Under the pieces are notes generated by a model. That model was not told the origin of the DNA and made no database searches. It was given only the letters and a program-made list of their open reading frames with translations. A stretch of 64,000 bases of DNA from CAYXGZ01 sp964464755 (lineage in GTDB: Bacteria > Planctomycetota > MHYJ01 > JACPRB01): the NCBI GenBank assembly GCA_964464755.1, contig CAYXGZ010000017.1, positions 3,859 through 67,858 of the forward strand, read 5' to 3'. The translations under genes and the position numbers were made by a program. Shown here one piece after another: positions 7,593-15,118 of the stretch (its first letter is position 1; the number at the start of each line of letters is the position of its first letter).

Positions 7593-8963
7593 ATGAGAGA
7601 CTACTTGACAGGGGCCGAACTCAGGAAGGCCCTGGGGATTTCGACCGCGACGTACTTCCGCTGGCTGCGCGAGAAACGGATCCGCGGGGTGCGGATCGGG
7701 CGCAACTGGCGCTTCCCCCCCGCCCTGGTGCGCGAGCTCCTGGCCGGGGAGGACGCGACGGCCGACCTTCGCAAGTCGGCGTCGGACTGGGCCAAGCTGT
7801 CGGGGGTGACCATGTCCAAGTCCCGGGAATCCGGCGAGGCGCTGCTCGAGTCCGTGCTCCACCACGCCGCGGCCTCGCGGGCCTCGCAGATCCACCTCGA
7901 GCCCGGCCCCGGCGGCCTGGCCGTCCGGCACCGGGTCGACGGGCTCCTCGGCCCCGCCGCGGGCCCCGTCCTCCCGCCCCGCGCCGAGGCCGCCTTCGTC
8001 CGCCTGCTCCGCGAGAAGGCCGGCGCCGCCGCCGCCCCGCCCGCCGGGCCCTGGAAGGGCCGCTTCGTCGCCGAGCTCTCCGGCCGCGCCGTCGACGTCT
8101 GCATCGCCGCCTGCCCCACCACCGCGGGCCCCTCGCTCACGCTCCAGGTCATCGACCCCGAGACCGCCGTCCACCCGCTCGACAAGCTCGGCTTCCCCCT
8201 CGGCCTCACGCTCGCCGTCCGCAAGGCCCTCTCGCGCCACGGCCTCTTCGTCGTCAACGGCCCCACCGGCTGCGGCAAGACGACGACGCTCTACTCGCTC
8301 GTGCGCGAGCTCGTCCGCCCCGAGCTCAAGGTGATGACCGCCGAGAACCCCGTCGAGCTCCGCCTCGAGGGCGTCCAGCAGGTGCAGATCTCCGCGCCGG
8401 ACTTCGACTTCGCCGCCGCGATCGAGGCGATGATCCACGCGGACGTCGACGTCGCGATGATCGCCGAGGTGCGCGACGCGAAGTCGCTGCAGCGGATGCT
8501 GCCCGTCGCCTCGGGCCGCAAGGTCCTCACGGTCCTCCACGCGCCCGACGCCGCGGCCGCCTACGCGCGGATCCTCGAGCTGGGCGGGGCGGAGTGCCGC
8601 TCGCTCGCGCTCGACAACGTCTCCGGCATCCTCGACCAGCGCCTCGCGCGCCGGGCCTGCCCGGACTGCACGACGCGGGAGCTGCCGAAGGACGACGACG
8701 CGCGGACCCTCGGGCTGCCGCGCCGCAAGGTCGCCGTCTCCAAGGGGTGCGCCGCGTGCCGGCAGACGGGCGTGAAGGGCAGCGCCGTGGTCGCGGGCCT
8801 CTTCACCGTGACGCCCGCCGTGCGCGCCGCCGTCGAGGCGGGCGGGGGGCTCGACGCGATCCGCGCCGCCGCGGGGCCCTCGCCCCTGCGCAAGGCCCTG
8901 GTCGAGCTCGTCCTCGAGGGGGAGATCGCCCCCGCCGAGGCGCGCCGCGTGCTCGGCGAGTAG
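7593..8963 (+). CDS. Excisionase-type HTH fused to a GspE/PilB-family secretion ATPase
   Basis: 456 residues. Residues 1-45 form a MerR/excisionase-like winged helix (LTGAELRKALGISTATYFRWLREKRIRGVRIG in outline). The rest is a type II secretion/type IV pilus assembly ATPase: an N2-like region (SQIHLEPGPGGLAVRHRVDG), Walker A GPTGCGKTTT, Asp box TAENPVE, Walker B region VDVAMIAEVRD, and the tetracysteine zinc element of GspE (CPDC ... CAAC). GspE normally has a different N-terminal domain, so the DNA-binding-type head is unusual. The track-long GTG start at 7575 is possible, but the ATG at 7593 opens directly on the HTH. No other secretion gene is adjacent; a PilT-like gene lies at 53074. Confidence 0.82.
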   Translation: MRDYLTGAELRKALGISTATYFRWLREKRIRGVRIGRNWRFPPALVRELLAGEDATADLRKSASDWAKLSGVTMSKSRESGEALLESVLHHAAASRASQIHLEPGPGGLAVRHRVDGLLGPAAGPVLPPRAEAAFVRLLREKAGAAAAPPAGPWKGRFVAELSGRAVDVCIAACPTTAGPSLTLQVIDPETAVHPLDKLGFPLGLTLAVRKALSRHGLFVVNGPTGCGKTTTLYSLVRELVRPELKVMTAENPVELRLEGVQQVQISAPDFDFAAAIEAMIHADVDVAMIAEVRDAKSLQRMLPVASGRKVLTVLHAPDAAAAYARILELGGAECRSLALDNVSGILDQRLARRACPDCTTRELPKDDDARTLGLPRRKVAVSKGCAACRQTGVKGSAVVAGLFTVTPAVRAAVEAGGGLDAIRAAAGPSPLRKALVELVLEGEIAPAEARRVLGE

Positions 8964-8973
8964 AGACGAAAGA

Positions 8974-8999
8974 GCCCCCGGGGCTCGCGCCCCGGGGGC
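8974..8999. terminator. Bidirectional hairpin between convergent genes
   Basis: A perfect 10-bp inverted repeat (8974-8983 with 8990-8999) with a six-base loop sits between two gene ends. It lacks a T-run, so it may act with Rho or simply protect 3' ends. Confidence 0.6.
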
Positions 9000-9013
9000 C
9001 GGAGTGAACCGCC

Positions 9014-10138
9014 CTACTTCGCGTCCTCGAACTTGAAGGCCTTCTTCTCGGCCTGCTCGCGCACGGTCCGCCGGACCTGCTCGTCGAACGCGGAGTCCGC
9101 CGTCAGGTTGCGCTTCTTCATCTCCTCCATCGTCCAGGCGCGCTGCTTCTCGTAGACCGCCTTGACCTTGGCCTGGAGCGCCTCGCGGTCGGCCGTCATC
9201 TTCGCCACGTGCGCCTTGCGCTCCTCGACCGTCATCTTGCGCAGGGCCTCGGGCAGGTCCTCGTCCTTGACCGCCTCGAGCTTGAACTCCTTGTCGTTCT
9301 TGCAGGCGTCGACGAGGTCCCACGAGTCGTTGTTGTACGTCCCGTTGCACTTCTGCCAGGCGCGCTGGCCGAGGTTCGCCTCGCCGCCGTTGGCGCCGGA
9401 GTTCCTGTCCTGCTCCTGCTGCTTGGCCTGGCTCTCCTGGCCCTTCTTCCCGTACGGCAGGTACGTCGCGTTGATCTGCTCGTTGAAGGCCGCGAGCTCC
9501 TTGTCGAAGGGCGTCTCGATCGTCACGGCGCCGCCGCTGAGGTCGATGACCGCGTAGCGGCCGTCGGCCAGCGACGCGACCTCCTTCCACGTCGCGGCCT
9601 CGTCGGGGCCGGGCGTGCCGCAGTAGATCGCGTTGACCTGGATCCCGTCCTTGATCGCCGCGGGCGCGGTCTGGTCGTACATCACCTCGGGCCGGCCCTG
9701 CTTGGCCGTCTCGTTGCCGACCATGAAGACGATCTTCAGCGCGTCCTTCTCCGGGCTCCAGGGCATGTCCTTGTGCGCGCGCTGGAGGGCCCAGCCCACC
9801 CACTCGTCGCCGCCCATGTCGGTCTGGAAGGTCATCAGGTTCTTGTAGACCTCGTCCAGGTCGTCGGTGAGCGGGAAGAGCTTCACCTCGGCCTCGCCCG
9901 AGCCGTAGCCGATGAGGCCGATGCGCAGGCGGGGCAGCGGGCGGGCCCGGGCCGTCTCGTTGACGATGGCCCAGACCTTCTGCTTCGCCGTGTCGATCAC
10001 CGCCGACATGCTCCCCGAGCGGTCGATGGCGAAGACCAGGTCGATCGAGCGGCGCTTCGGCGCGACGGGCGCCTCCTGCGCGGGGGCCGCCGAGGCGGCC
10101 AGGACGACGAGCACGGACGCGGCCAGCAACTTGTTCAT
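9014..10138 (-). CDS. Secreted von Willebrand factor A domain protein
   Basis: 374 residues. It starts with a clear signal peptide (MNKLLAASVLVVLAASAAPAQ), then a VWA domain with the metal-ion site FAIDRSGSM (about residues 37-45) and later threonine/aspartate positions (FQTDMGGDE). Residues 235-374 are a charged, largely helical tail with a Gln/Asn-rich stretch. VWA domains bind ligands through a divalent metal; the partner is unknown. A GGAGG site eight bases before the ATG marks a conventional leadered mRNA. Another VWA protein lies at 11455, with a phospholipase-D-type gene between them. Confidence 0.85.
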   Translation of the reverse strand: MNKLLAASVLVVLAASAAPAQEAPVAPKRRSIDLVFAIDRSGSMSAVIDTAKQKVWAIVNETARARPLPRLRIGLIGYGSGEAEVKLFPLTDDLDEVYKNLMTFQTDMGGDEWVGWALQRAHKDMPWSPEKDALKIVFMVGNETAKQGRPEVMYDQTAPAAIKDGIQVNAIYCGTPGPDEAATWKEVASLADGRYAVIDLSGGAVTIETPFDKELAAFNEQINATYLPYGKKGQESQAKQQEQDRNSGANGGEANLGQRAWQKCNGTYNNDSWDLVDACKNDKEFKLEAVKDEDLPEALRKMTVEERKAHVAKMTADREALQAKVKAVYEKQRAWTMEEMKKRNLTADSAFDEQVRRTVREQAEKKAFKFEDAK

Positions 10139-10210
10139 GGTCAGTTCCTCCGTGGCGGGGGGTAGCGCAAAGGCCGTGCCACGGGTCCCCCCGAGGGAGG
10201 GGGCCGGGAT

Positions 10211-10230
10211 CCGTATCGCCGGGGATACGG
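10211..10230. repeat. Palindrome GTATC-N6-GATAC, copy 1
   Basis: CCGTATC and GATACGG flank a six-base spacer just downstream of the phospholipase-D-type gene. A second GTATC-N6-GATAC palindrome lies just upstream of the same gene at 11370-11385. Confidence 0.4.
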
Positions 10231-10237
10231 CCGCGGA

Positions 10238-11365
10238 TCAGATCAGGGACTTCAGCAGCCAGCAGAACTCCTCGGCCACCTTCCGGGGCCAGGGCCGGCG
10301 CCGCCACTCCGGGCGCTTCACCTCGACCGACGCCGCGAAGTCGTCCTCGTACATCCGCGCCAGCCGCGCCCCGATGCCCGCGTCGAGCACCACCGCCGAG
10401 AGCTCGTAATTGTGGAAGAGGCTGAGGTGGTCGAGGTTCGCCGAGCCCACCATCGACCAGCCCTCGTCCACCAGCATCGTCTTCGAGTGCAGCACGCGCG
10501 CCGGGTACTCGTAGATCCGCACCCCGGCCTTCAGCAGGCCGTCGAAGGTCGAGCGGCTCGCGTGGTAGACCGGCGCCGCGTCCGTCTTCACGGAGAGGAC
10601 GATCCGCACGTCCACCTTCCGCCGCGCGGCCCGCTTCAGGGCCAGGAGCAGCGGCAGCGAGGGGACAAAGTAGGCGTTGGCGATCCAGACCCGCTTCCGC
10701 GCGTTGCGGATCGCGTGGAGCATGTGCCGGGCGATGAGCCGGCGCTCCACGGCCCGGCCCGAGCCCATGACGGCGACGTCCACGCCCCCCGCGACGGCGG
10801 CGGCCCTCGGCGGCGGCCCCTTCGGGAAGAGCGCGTCGTCCTCCTCCTCCCGCCAGACCGCCGCGTAGATCGACACGAGGTCCGTCACCTCGGGGCCCTC
10901 GATCCGCAGGGCCGCGTCGCGCCAGTTGCCGCCCTCGGGGCTGTACTCGTCGGAGAGGTTGAGCCCGCCCAGGATCCCGACGCGGCCGTCCACCACGAGG
11001 AGCTTGCGGTGGTCGCGCTTCCTCCACGTGTACCAGCCCAGCGGCCGGAACGGCGTGACGAAGGCCCCGGCGGCCCGGAGGTCCTGGAAGATCGAGGTCG
11101 CCGAGTCGCGCGACCCGGCCGCGTCGTACATCACGCGCACCGTCACGCCCTCCTTCGCCTTGGCGGCCAGGGCCGCGGCGAAGCGCCGGCCCGTCGCGTC
11201 GCTGGCGAAGGTGTACATCTCGAGGAGCACGGAGTGGCGGGCCGAGGCGATCGCCTCGAGCATCGCGGGGTAGGCCTCGCGCCCGTCCTCGAGCAGCGCG
11301 ACGGCGTTGCCGCCCGAGCAGAGCCCGGGCTCCAGCATCAGCGAGCGCGTGTCCTCGTGGGCCAT
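10238..11365 (-). CDS. Phospholipase-D superfamily enzyme, cardiolipin synthase-like
   Basis: 375 residues with two HKD-type active-site motifs: RDHRKLLVVDGRVGILGG (His and Lys about residues 115-117) and LHSKTMLVDEGWSMVGSANLD (about residues 294-315). Each is followed by the typical G-x-N/S-x-N pattern. The ClsB/ClsC-type cardiolipin synthases share this soluble two-motif layout without N-terminal membrane helices, so a phosphatidyl transferase in membrane lipid synthesis is most likely; a nuclease role is less likely. The ATG at 11365 is preceded by a GTATC palindrome. Confidence 0.86.
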   Translation of the reverse strand: MAHEDTRSLMLEPGLCSGGNAVALLEDGREAYPAMLEAIASARHSVLLEMYTFASDATGRRFAAALAAKAKEGVTVRVMYDAAGSRDSATSIFQDLRAAGAFVTPFRPLGWYTWRKRDHRKLLVVDGRVGILGGLNLSDEYSPEGGNWRDAALRIEGPEVTDLVSIYAAVWREEEDDALFPKGPPPRAAAVAGGVDVAVMGSGRAVERRLIARHMLHAIRNARKRVWIANAYFVPSLPLLLALKRAARRKVDVRIVLSVKTDAAPVYHASRSTFDGLLKAGVRIYEYPARVLHSKTMLVDEGWSMVGSANLDHLSLFHNYELSAVVLDAGIGARLARMYEDDFAASVEVKRPEWRRRPWPRKVAEEFCWLLKSLI

Positions 11366-11369
11366 CTTC

Positions 11370-11385
11370 GTATCCCCGAGGATAC
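11370..11385. repeat. Palindrome GTATC-N6-GATAC, copy 2
   Basis: GTATC (11370-11374) and GATAC (11381-11385) separated by six bases, directly upstream of the phospholipase-D-type start codon; same geometry as the copy at 10211-10230. A regulator site is possible. Confidence 0.4.
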
Positions 11386-11454
11386 AGGAACCGCTCCGGG
11401 GCGCGCCACGGCGCTGGCACGCGGATTGCGCCTCCCCCCGCGGAGGACCGATCC

Positions 11455-13527
11455 ATGAAACTCGCCGTCGCGCTCGCCGTCGTCCTGGCCGCCGCCCTGC
11501 CCGCCGCCGCGCAGGACGCCGCGCTCCGCTCGCTCGAGTTCAGCGTCCGCGTCGAGGGGCGCTCCGCGAAGGTCGTGGTCGACCTCACCATCGCGAACCC
11601 CCACCCCACCGACCAGGAAGTCCGCTTCCTCTTCCCCATCCCGCGCGACGCGCAGGTCTCGTCGTTCGCGCTCTGGGAGGGCGGCAAGAAGCTCGAGGGC
11701 AAGCTGCTGCCCGCCGACGAAGCGCGGAAGATCTACCAGGACATCGTCCGCCGCCGGAAGGACCCCGCGCTGCTCGAGTTCGTCGGCCGCGGCGCCTTCC
11801 AGACCGGCGTCTTCCCCGTCCCGCCCGGCGAGGTCCGAAAGCTCCGCGCCGAGTACCACCAGCTCCTGCTCGCGGAGTCCGGCCTCGTGAAGCTCCCGCT
11901 GCCCTTCCCCGCGGCCCTCGAGTCCGCGGGAGTGCGCGTCGAGATCTCCGGGCCCGACCCCATCAAGAACCTCTACTCGCCGACGCACGCCGTGTCGGTG
12001 GACCGCCCCTCCGACCGCAAGGCGGTCGTCACCTGGAGCCGGAAGCCCGCGCCGGCCGGCGACCTCGAGCTCTACTGGTCCGAGGACGCCCGCGACGTGG
12101 GGGCGAGCCTCCTGACGTTCCGCCCGGAGAAGGACAAGCCGGGCTATTTCCTGCTCCTCGCGTCGCCGAAGCTGGAGCCCGATCCCGAGGGGCCGGAGCC
12201 CAAGGACGTCGTCTTCGTGCTCGACCGCTCGGGCAGCATGCGCATCGACGGCAAGATGCGGCAGGCGCGCGAGGCCCTGGCCCGCTTCCTCGCGGGCCTG
12301 AACCCCGGGGACCGCTACTCGATCGTGACCTTCTCGAGCGGCGTCGAGACCTTCCGCGACGTCCTCGTGGAGCCCACGCCCGCGACGCTCGACGCGGCCC
12401 GGCGCTTCCTCGACGCCTCCGAGCCGGTCGGCGGCACCTCGCTGGCCGACGGCCTGGCGGCCGGCCTGAGGATCTGCACCGCCGACGGCTCCGCCCGCCT
12501 GAAGCTCGTCGTGCTGCTCACGGACGGGGTGCCGACGATCGGCGAGCGCGACGCGGCGAAGATCCTCCGCGAGGCCGCCTCCGCGAACGCGGGCCGGGCG
12601 CGGATCTTCCCCTTCGGCATCGGCCTCGACGTGCACGCGGCGCTGCTGGACCGGCTCGCGACGGAGAACGGCGGGCTGTCCGAGTACGTGAAGCCCGGCG
12701 AGGACCTCGCCGTCCGCATCGGGGCTTTCCACGACCGCGTGCGCCATCCCGTGCTCTCCGGCGTGCGGATCGCCGCGGAGGGCGTGCGGCTGCTCGACGT
12801 GCAGCCGCAGCGGATCCCGGACCTCTTCCACGGCCGGCAGGTCGTGCTCTCGGGCCGCTACGAGGGCTCGGGCGCGGCCGCGCTGTCGATCTCGGGCCGC
12901 TCGAGGGGCGCGGAGCGCGTGCACCGCGTCGAGGCCTGGTTCGACGAGGCGACCGTCGGCGACTCGCGGGCCTTCGTCGAGCTGGTCTGGGCCACCCGGC
13001 AGGTCGGCTTCCTCATCGAGCGCGTGCAGGCCGAGGGGGCGTCGAAGGAGCTCGTCGACGAGATCGTGCGGATCTCGACGCGCTACGGGATCCTGACCGA
13101 GTACACGGCGTTCCTGGCCCGGGAGGACGTGGACCTCGCGGCGACGGCGGCGAACAACGAGGTGGCGTACCGCAACCTCGGGGAGCTGAAGAACGAGTCG
13201 GGCGCGCGCGGCGTGAACCAGTCCGAGAACAAGAAGCAGTGCCAGGAGGCGCAGCAGCCGAGGGCGAACCGCTGGAGCAACGAGAGGGGCGAGGAGACGG
13301 TCGTCGCGAACTGCCGCAACGTCGGGCGCCGGACCTTCTTCCAGAAGCGGGCGCGCTGGACCGAGGTGGGGGCGGACGAGAAGGCGCCCGCCCGCGAGGT
13401 GGCCTACTTCAGCGACGAGTTCTTCCGGCTGCTCGAGGAGAAGCCGGAGCTCAACGGCGTGGCGGCCTTGGGCCGTGACGTGCTCGTGAAGGCGGACGGG
13501 GGGATGCTGCGGCTGCGGCTACCGTGA
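11455..13527 (+). CDS. Secreted VIT plus VWA domain protein
   Basis: 690 residues. A signal peptide (MKLAVALAVVLAAALPAAAQ) leads into a VIT domain (about residues 22-160; GKLLPADEARKIYQDIVRR is typical of inter-alpha-trypsin-inhibitor heavy chains). A VWA domain follows with metal site VFVLDRSGSM near residue 252. The C-terminal 250 residues hold a beta-sandwich and a helical region with two cysteines (QCQEA, ANCRN). Such proteins are common in Planctomycetes and myxobacteria and are thought to bind extracellular proteins. A GGAGG site lies eight bases before the ATG. Confidence 0.87.
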   Translation: MKLAVALAVVLAAALPAAAQDAALRSLEFSVRVEGRSAKVVVDLTIANPHPTDQEVRFLFPIPRDAQVSSFALWEGGKKLEGKLLPADEARKIYQDIVRRRKDPALLEFVGRGAFQTGVFPVPPGEVRKLRAEYHQLLLAESGLVKLPLPFPAALESAGVRVEISGPDPIKNLYSPTHAVSVDRPSDRKAVVTWSRKPAPAGDLELYWSEDARDVGASLLTFRPEKDKPGYFLLLASPKLEPDPEGPEPKDVVFVLDRSGSMRIDGKMRQAREALARFLAGLNPGDRYSIVTFSSGVETFRDVLVEPTPATLDAARRFLDASEPVGGTSLADGLAAGLRICTADGSARLKLVVLLTDGVPTIGERDAAKILREAASANAGRARIFPFGIGLDVHAALLDRLATENGGLSEYVKPGEDLAVRIGAFHDRVRHPVLSGVRIAAEGVRLLDVQPQRIPDLFHGRQVVLSGRYEGSGAAALSISGRSRGAERVHRVEAWFDEATVGDSRAFVELVWATRQVGFLIERVQAEGASKELVDEIVRISTRYGILTEYTAFLAREDVDLAATAANNEVAYRNLGELKNESGARGVNQSENKKQCQEAQQPRANRWSNERGEETVVANCRNVGRRTFFQKRARWTEVGADEKAPAREVAYFSDEFFRLLEEKPELNGVAALGRDVLVKADGGMLRLRLP

Positions 13528-13953
13528 GCTCGTGTGGTCGTGGACGATGCGCCAGCCCTCGGGGCGGCGTTGGAAGATCAGCGTGAAGACGCCCCCGGGC
13601 TTCTTCTCCGCGCCCGCGATCTCGAGCTCCCAGGCCCCCGTGACGACGGCGCGGTCGGCCTCGAGCGACTCGAAGGCCAGGCCCGAGAAGGACAGCGTGC
13701 CCATCTTCTCGCGCGAGCCGTAGGACTTCCGGTAGCGCTCGGCCATGGCGTCGAAGCCGCGGTGGACGGCGCCGCCCCCCGCGAAGACGGTGGACTCCGA
13801 GCGGGCGTAGCCGTCGAGGAAGGCCTCGAGGTCGCCGCGGTTCCAGGCCTCGTTCTGGGCCCGGAGCACGGCGAGGATCGCGGAGCGGTCGGCGTCGGGG
13901 TCCATGGCGGCGCAACCCGCGAGCAGCAGGAGTCCGGCGGCGGCGGATCGCAT
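13519..13953 (-). CDS. NTF2-like (SnoaL/DUF4440-type) lipoprotein
   Basis: 144 residues. The short signal ends in a lipobox (LLLLAGCAA), so the protein is probably a lipoprotein. The mature part has the cone-shaped NTF2-like pattern: an N-terminal helix (ILAVLRAQNEAWNRGDLEAFLDGYA), a central AVHRGFDAMAERYRKSY, and final strands ending GWRIVHDHTSS. The fold often houses small-ligand binding or isomerase sites; function unknown. The ATG at 13953 is chosen over 13962 because a TAGGAT box occupies the latter. The 3' end overlaps the convergent VIT/VWA gene by nine bases. Confidence 0.8.
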   Translation of the reverse strand: MRSAAAGLLLLAGCAAMDPDADRSAILAVLRAQNEAWNRGDLEAFLDGYARSESTVFAGGGAVHRGFDAMAERYRKSYGSREKMGTLSFSGLAFESLEADRAVVTGAWELEIAGAEKKPGGVFTLIFQRRPEGWRIVHDHTSSR

Positions 13954-13960
13954 CGCCGGC

Positions 13961-13966
13961 ATCCTA
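13961..13966 (-). promoter_or_regulatory. TAGGAT -10 box for the NTF2-like gene
   Basis: On the minus strand TAGGAT ends seven bases before the ATG at 13953. It overlaps the alternative upstream ATG, which decides the start. Confidence 0.5.
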
Positions 13967-13971
13967 CCCGG

Positions 13972-13977
13972 TAGACT
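13972..13977 (+). promoter_or_regulatory. TAGACT -10 box for clpS
   Basis: TAGACT ends six bases before the clpS ATG; it is divergent from the TAGGAT box at 13961. Confidence 0.5.
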
Positions 13978-13983
13978 GTCCCC

Positions 13984-14301
13984 ATGCCCGTGCAACCCGT
14001 CGCGGAGCCCGTGCAGGCCGAGGAGACGCGGCTCGCCCCGAACTGGCACGTGATCCTCCTCGACGACGACGACCACACGTACGAGTACGTCGTGGAGATG
14101 CTCGGGAAGATCTTCGGGTACGGACACGAGAAGGCCTTCAAGATGGCCTGCGAGGTGGACGGGACCGGGCGGGTGGTGGTGTGGACCGGGGCGCTGGAGC
14201 AGGCCGAGGTGAAGCGCGACCGCATCCACGGGTACGGCGCGGATTGGCGCATCCCGCGCTGCAAGGGATCGATGAGCGCCCGACTGGAAAAGGCGGACTG
14301 A
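13984..14301 (+). CDS. clpS: ClpS, adaptor for ClpAP protease (N-end rule)
   Basis: 105 residues, the usual ClpS length. The protein delivers N-degron substrates to ClpA. Family features: NWHVILLDDDDHTYEYVVEML (the loop and acidic positions that bind the substrate N-terminus), the helix with GHEKAFKMACEVDGTGRVVVW, and a C-terminal strand. The first 20 residues are the flexible extension. It is read from a probable leaderless mRNA and followed one base later by crcB, so the two are co-transcribed. No clpA is nearby. Confidence 0.93.
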   Translation: MPVQPVAEPVQAEETRLAPNWHVILLDDDDHTYEYVVEMLGKIFGYGHEKAFKMACEVDGTGRVVVWTGALEQAEVKRDRIHGYGADWRIPRCKGSMSARLEKAD

Positions 14302-14302
14302 C

Positions 14303-14689
14303 ATGGACCTGGCGGCGAAACTCGCGTGGCTGGCGGCGGCGGGGGCGGTCGGAACGCTGGCGCGCTTCGGCCTGGGGGCGCTGGCGACCCGGGTCGCGCC
14401 CGCGAACTTCCCCTGGGGCACGCTCGTCGTGAACGGGCTGGGCTGCTTCGCGTTCGGCTACTTCTACGCCGCGGTCTCCGGGCGCCTCGCGCTGTCCGAG
14501 GACGCGCGGCGGATCGTCCTGGTCGGCTTCCTCGGCGCGTTCACGACGTACTCGACCTTCGCGTTCGAGACGGCGGAGGCGGCGCGGCAGGGCTCGATGG
14601 GGCTCGCGGCGCTGAACGTCGCGGCGCAGGTGCTGCTGGGTGTCGGCCTGGTCTTCGCGGGATTCGCCGCGGCGGGGCGTCCGGCCTGA
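14303..14689 (+). CDS. crcB: CrcB/Fluc fluoride ion channel
   Basis: 128 residues with four membrane helices. Signature segments are present: AGAVGTLARFGLG near the N-terminus, FPWGTLVVNGLGCFAFGY (the conserved Asn pore helix), and GFLGAFTTYSTFAFE (the Phe-box and sodium-site break). Fluc channels export toxic fluoride as dimers. The gene directly follows clpS without its own ribosome binding site. No fluoride riboswitch is visible upstream, so expression would follow clpS. Confidence 0.93.
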   Translation: MDLAAKLAWLAAAGAVGTLARFGLGALATRVAPANFPWGTLVVNGLGCFAFGYFYAAVSGRLALSEDARRIVLVGFLGAFTTYSTFAFETAEAARQGSMGLAALNVAAQVLLGVGLVFAGFAAAGRPA

Positions 14690-14817
14690 GCGTTTTTTCC
14701 GCGGGCCGCGGGGACTCCCCCGCAGGGGCGGGCCCGGAACCGTTCCCCCGCCTCGGAACCGGCGTGGCCGGGGACTTGCTCATCCCAAGGGGGGTGATTT
14801 TTCCCCGGGAGGCATCC

Positions 14818-15114
14818 ATGGCCGTGCAGGCGATCGAGAAGAAGCCCGCGTCGAAGCTGAAGCGGGTGGCGTTCGTGGTGAAGAACCTCGAGGCGGCGTC
14901 CGTGGCCCTGACGGGCGAGTTCACGGGCTGGTCGGACGAGGGCGTCGCGTTGGCGAAGGGGCCGGACGGGCTCTGGAGCACGACGCTGAACCTGGCGCCG
15001 GGCGAGTACCAGTACCGGCTGCGGGTCGACGGCGGCTGGCGGGACGACCCGGGGTCGGCGCGCCGCGTCCCGAATCCCTTCGGGTCGGAGAACTGCGTCC
15101 TGGTCGTGAAGTAA
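14818..15114 (+). CDS. Small CBM48/AMPK-type glycogen-binding domain protein
   Basis: A 98-residue stand-alone carbohydrate-binding module of the isoamylase N-terminal/AMPK-beta type: VALTGEFTGWSDEGVALAKG, then LNLAPGEYQYRLRVDGGWRDDPGSARRVPNPFGSENCVLVV. The GEF..W and final N-PFG-N-V/L-V positions are standard. The basic first 20 residues (IEKKPASKLKRV) are extra. It may bind glycogen and regulate an enzyme in trans. A GGAGG-type site precedes the ATG. The 128 bases upstream hold a T6 run (14693-14698) after crcB but no clear stem. Confidence 0.85.
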   Translation: MAVQAIEKKPASKLKRVAFVVKNLEAASVALTGEFTGWSDEGVALAKGPDGLWSTTLNLAPGEYQYRLRVDGGWRDDPGSARRVPNPFGSENCVLVVK

Positions 15115-15118
15115 GGGC

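Noticed and set aside
5577..11702. A 2,041-codon minus-strand open frame
   Set aside because: Only its last 268 codons read as protein-like sequence (the unknown gene at 5577-6383); the rest is antisense to the ureohydrolase and ATPase genes or out of frame with the VWA and phospholipase-D-type genes.
14690..14817. Fluoride riboswitch or terminator around crcB and the T6 run
   Set aside because: The T-run has no convincing stem before it, and the sequence before crcB is clpS coding DNA with no pseudoknot-like element visible.
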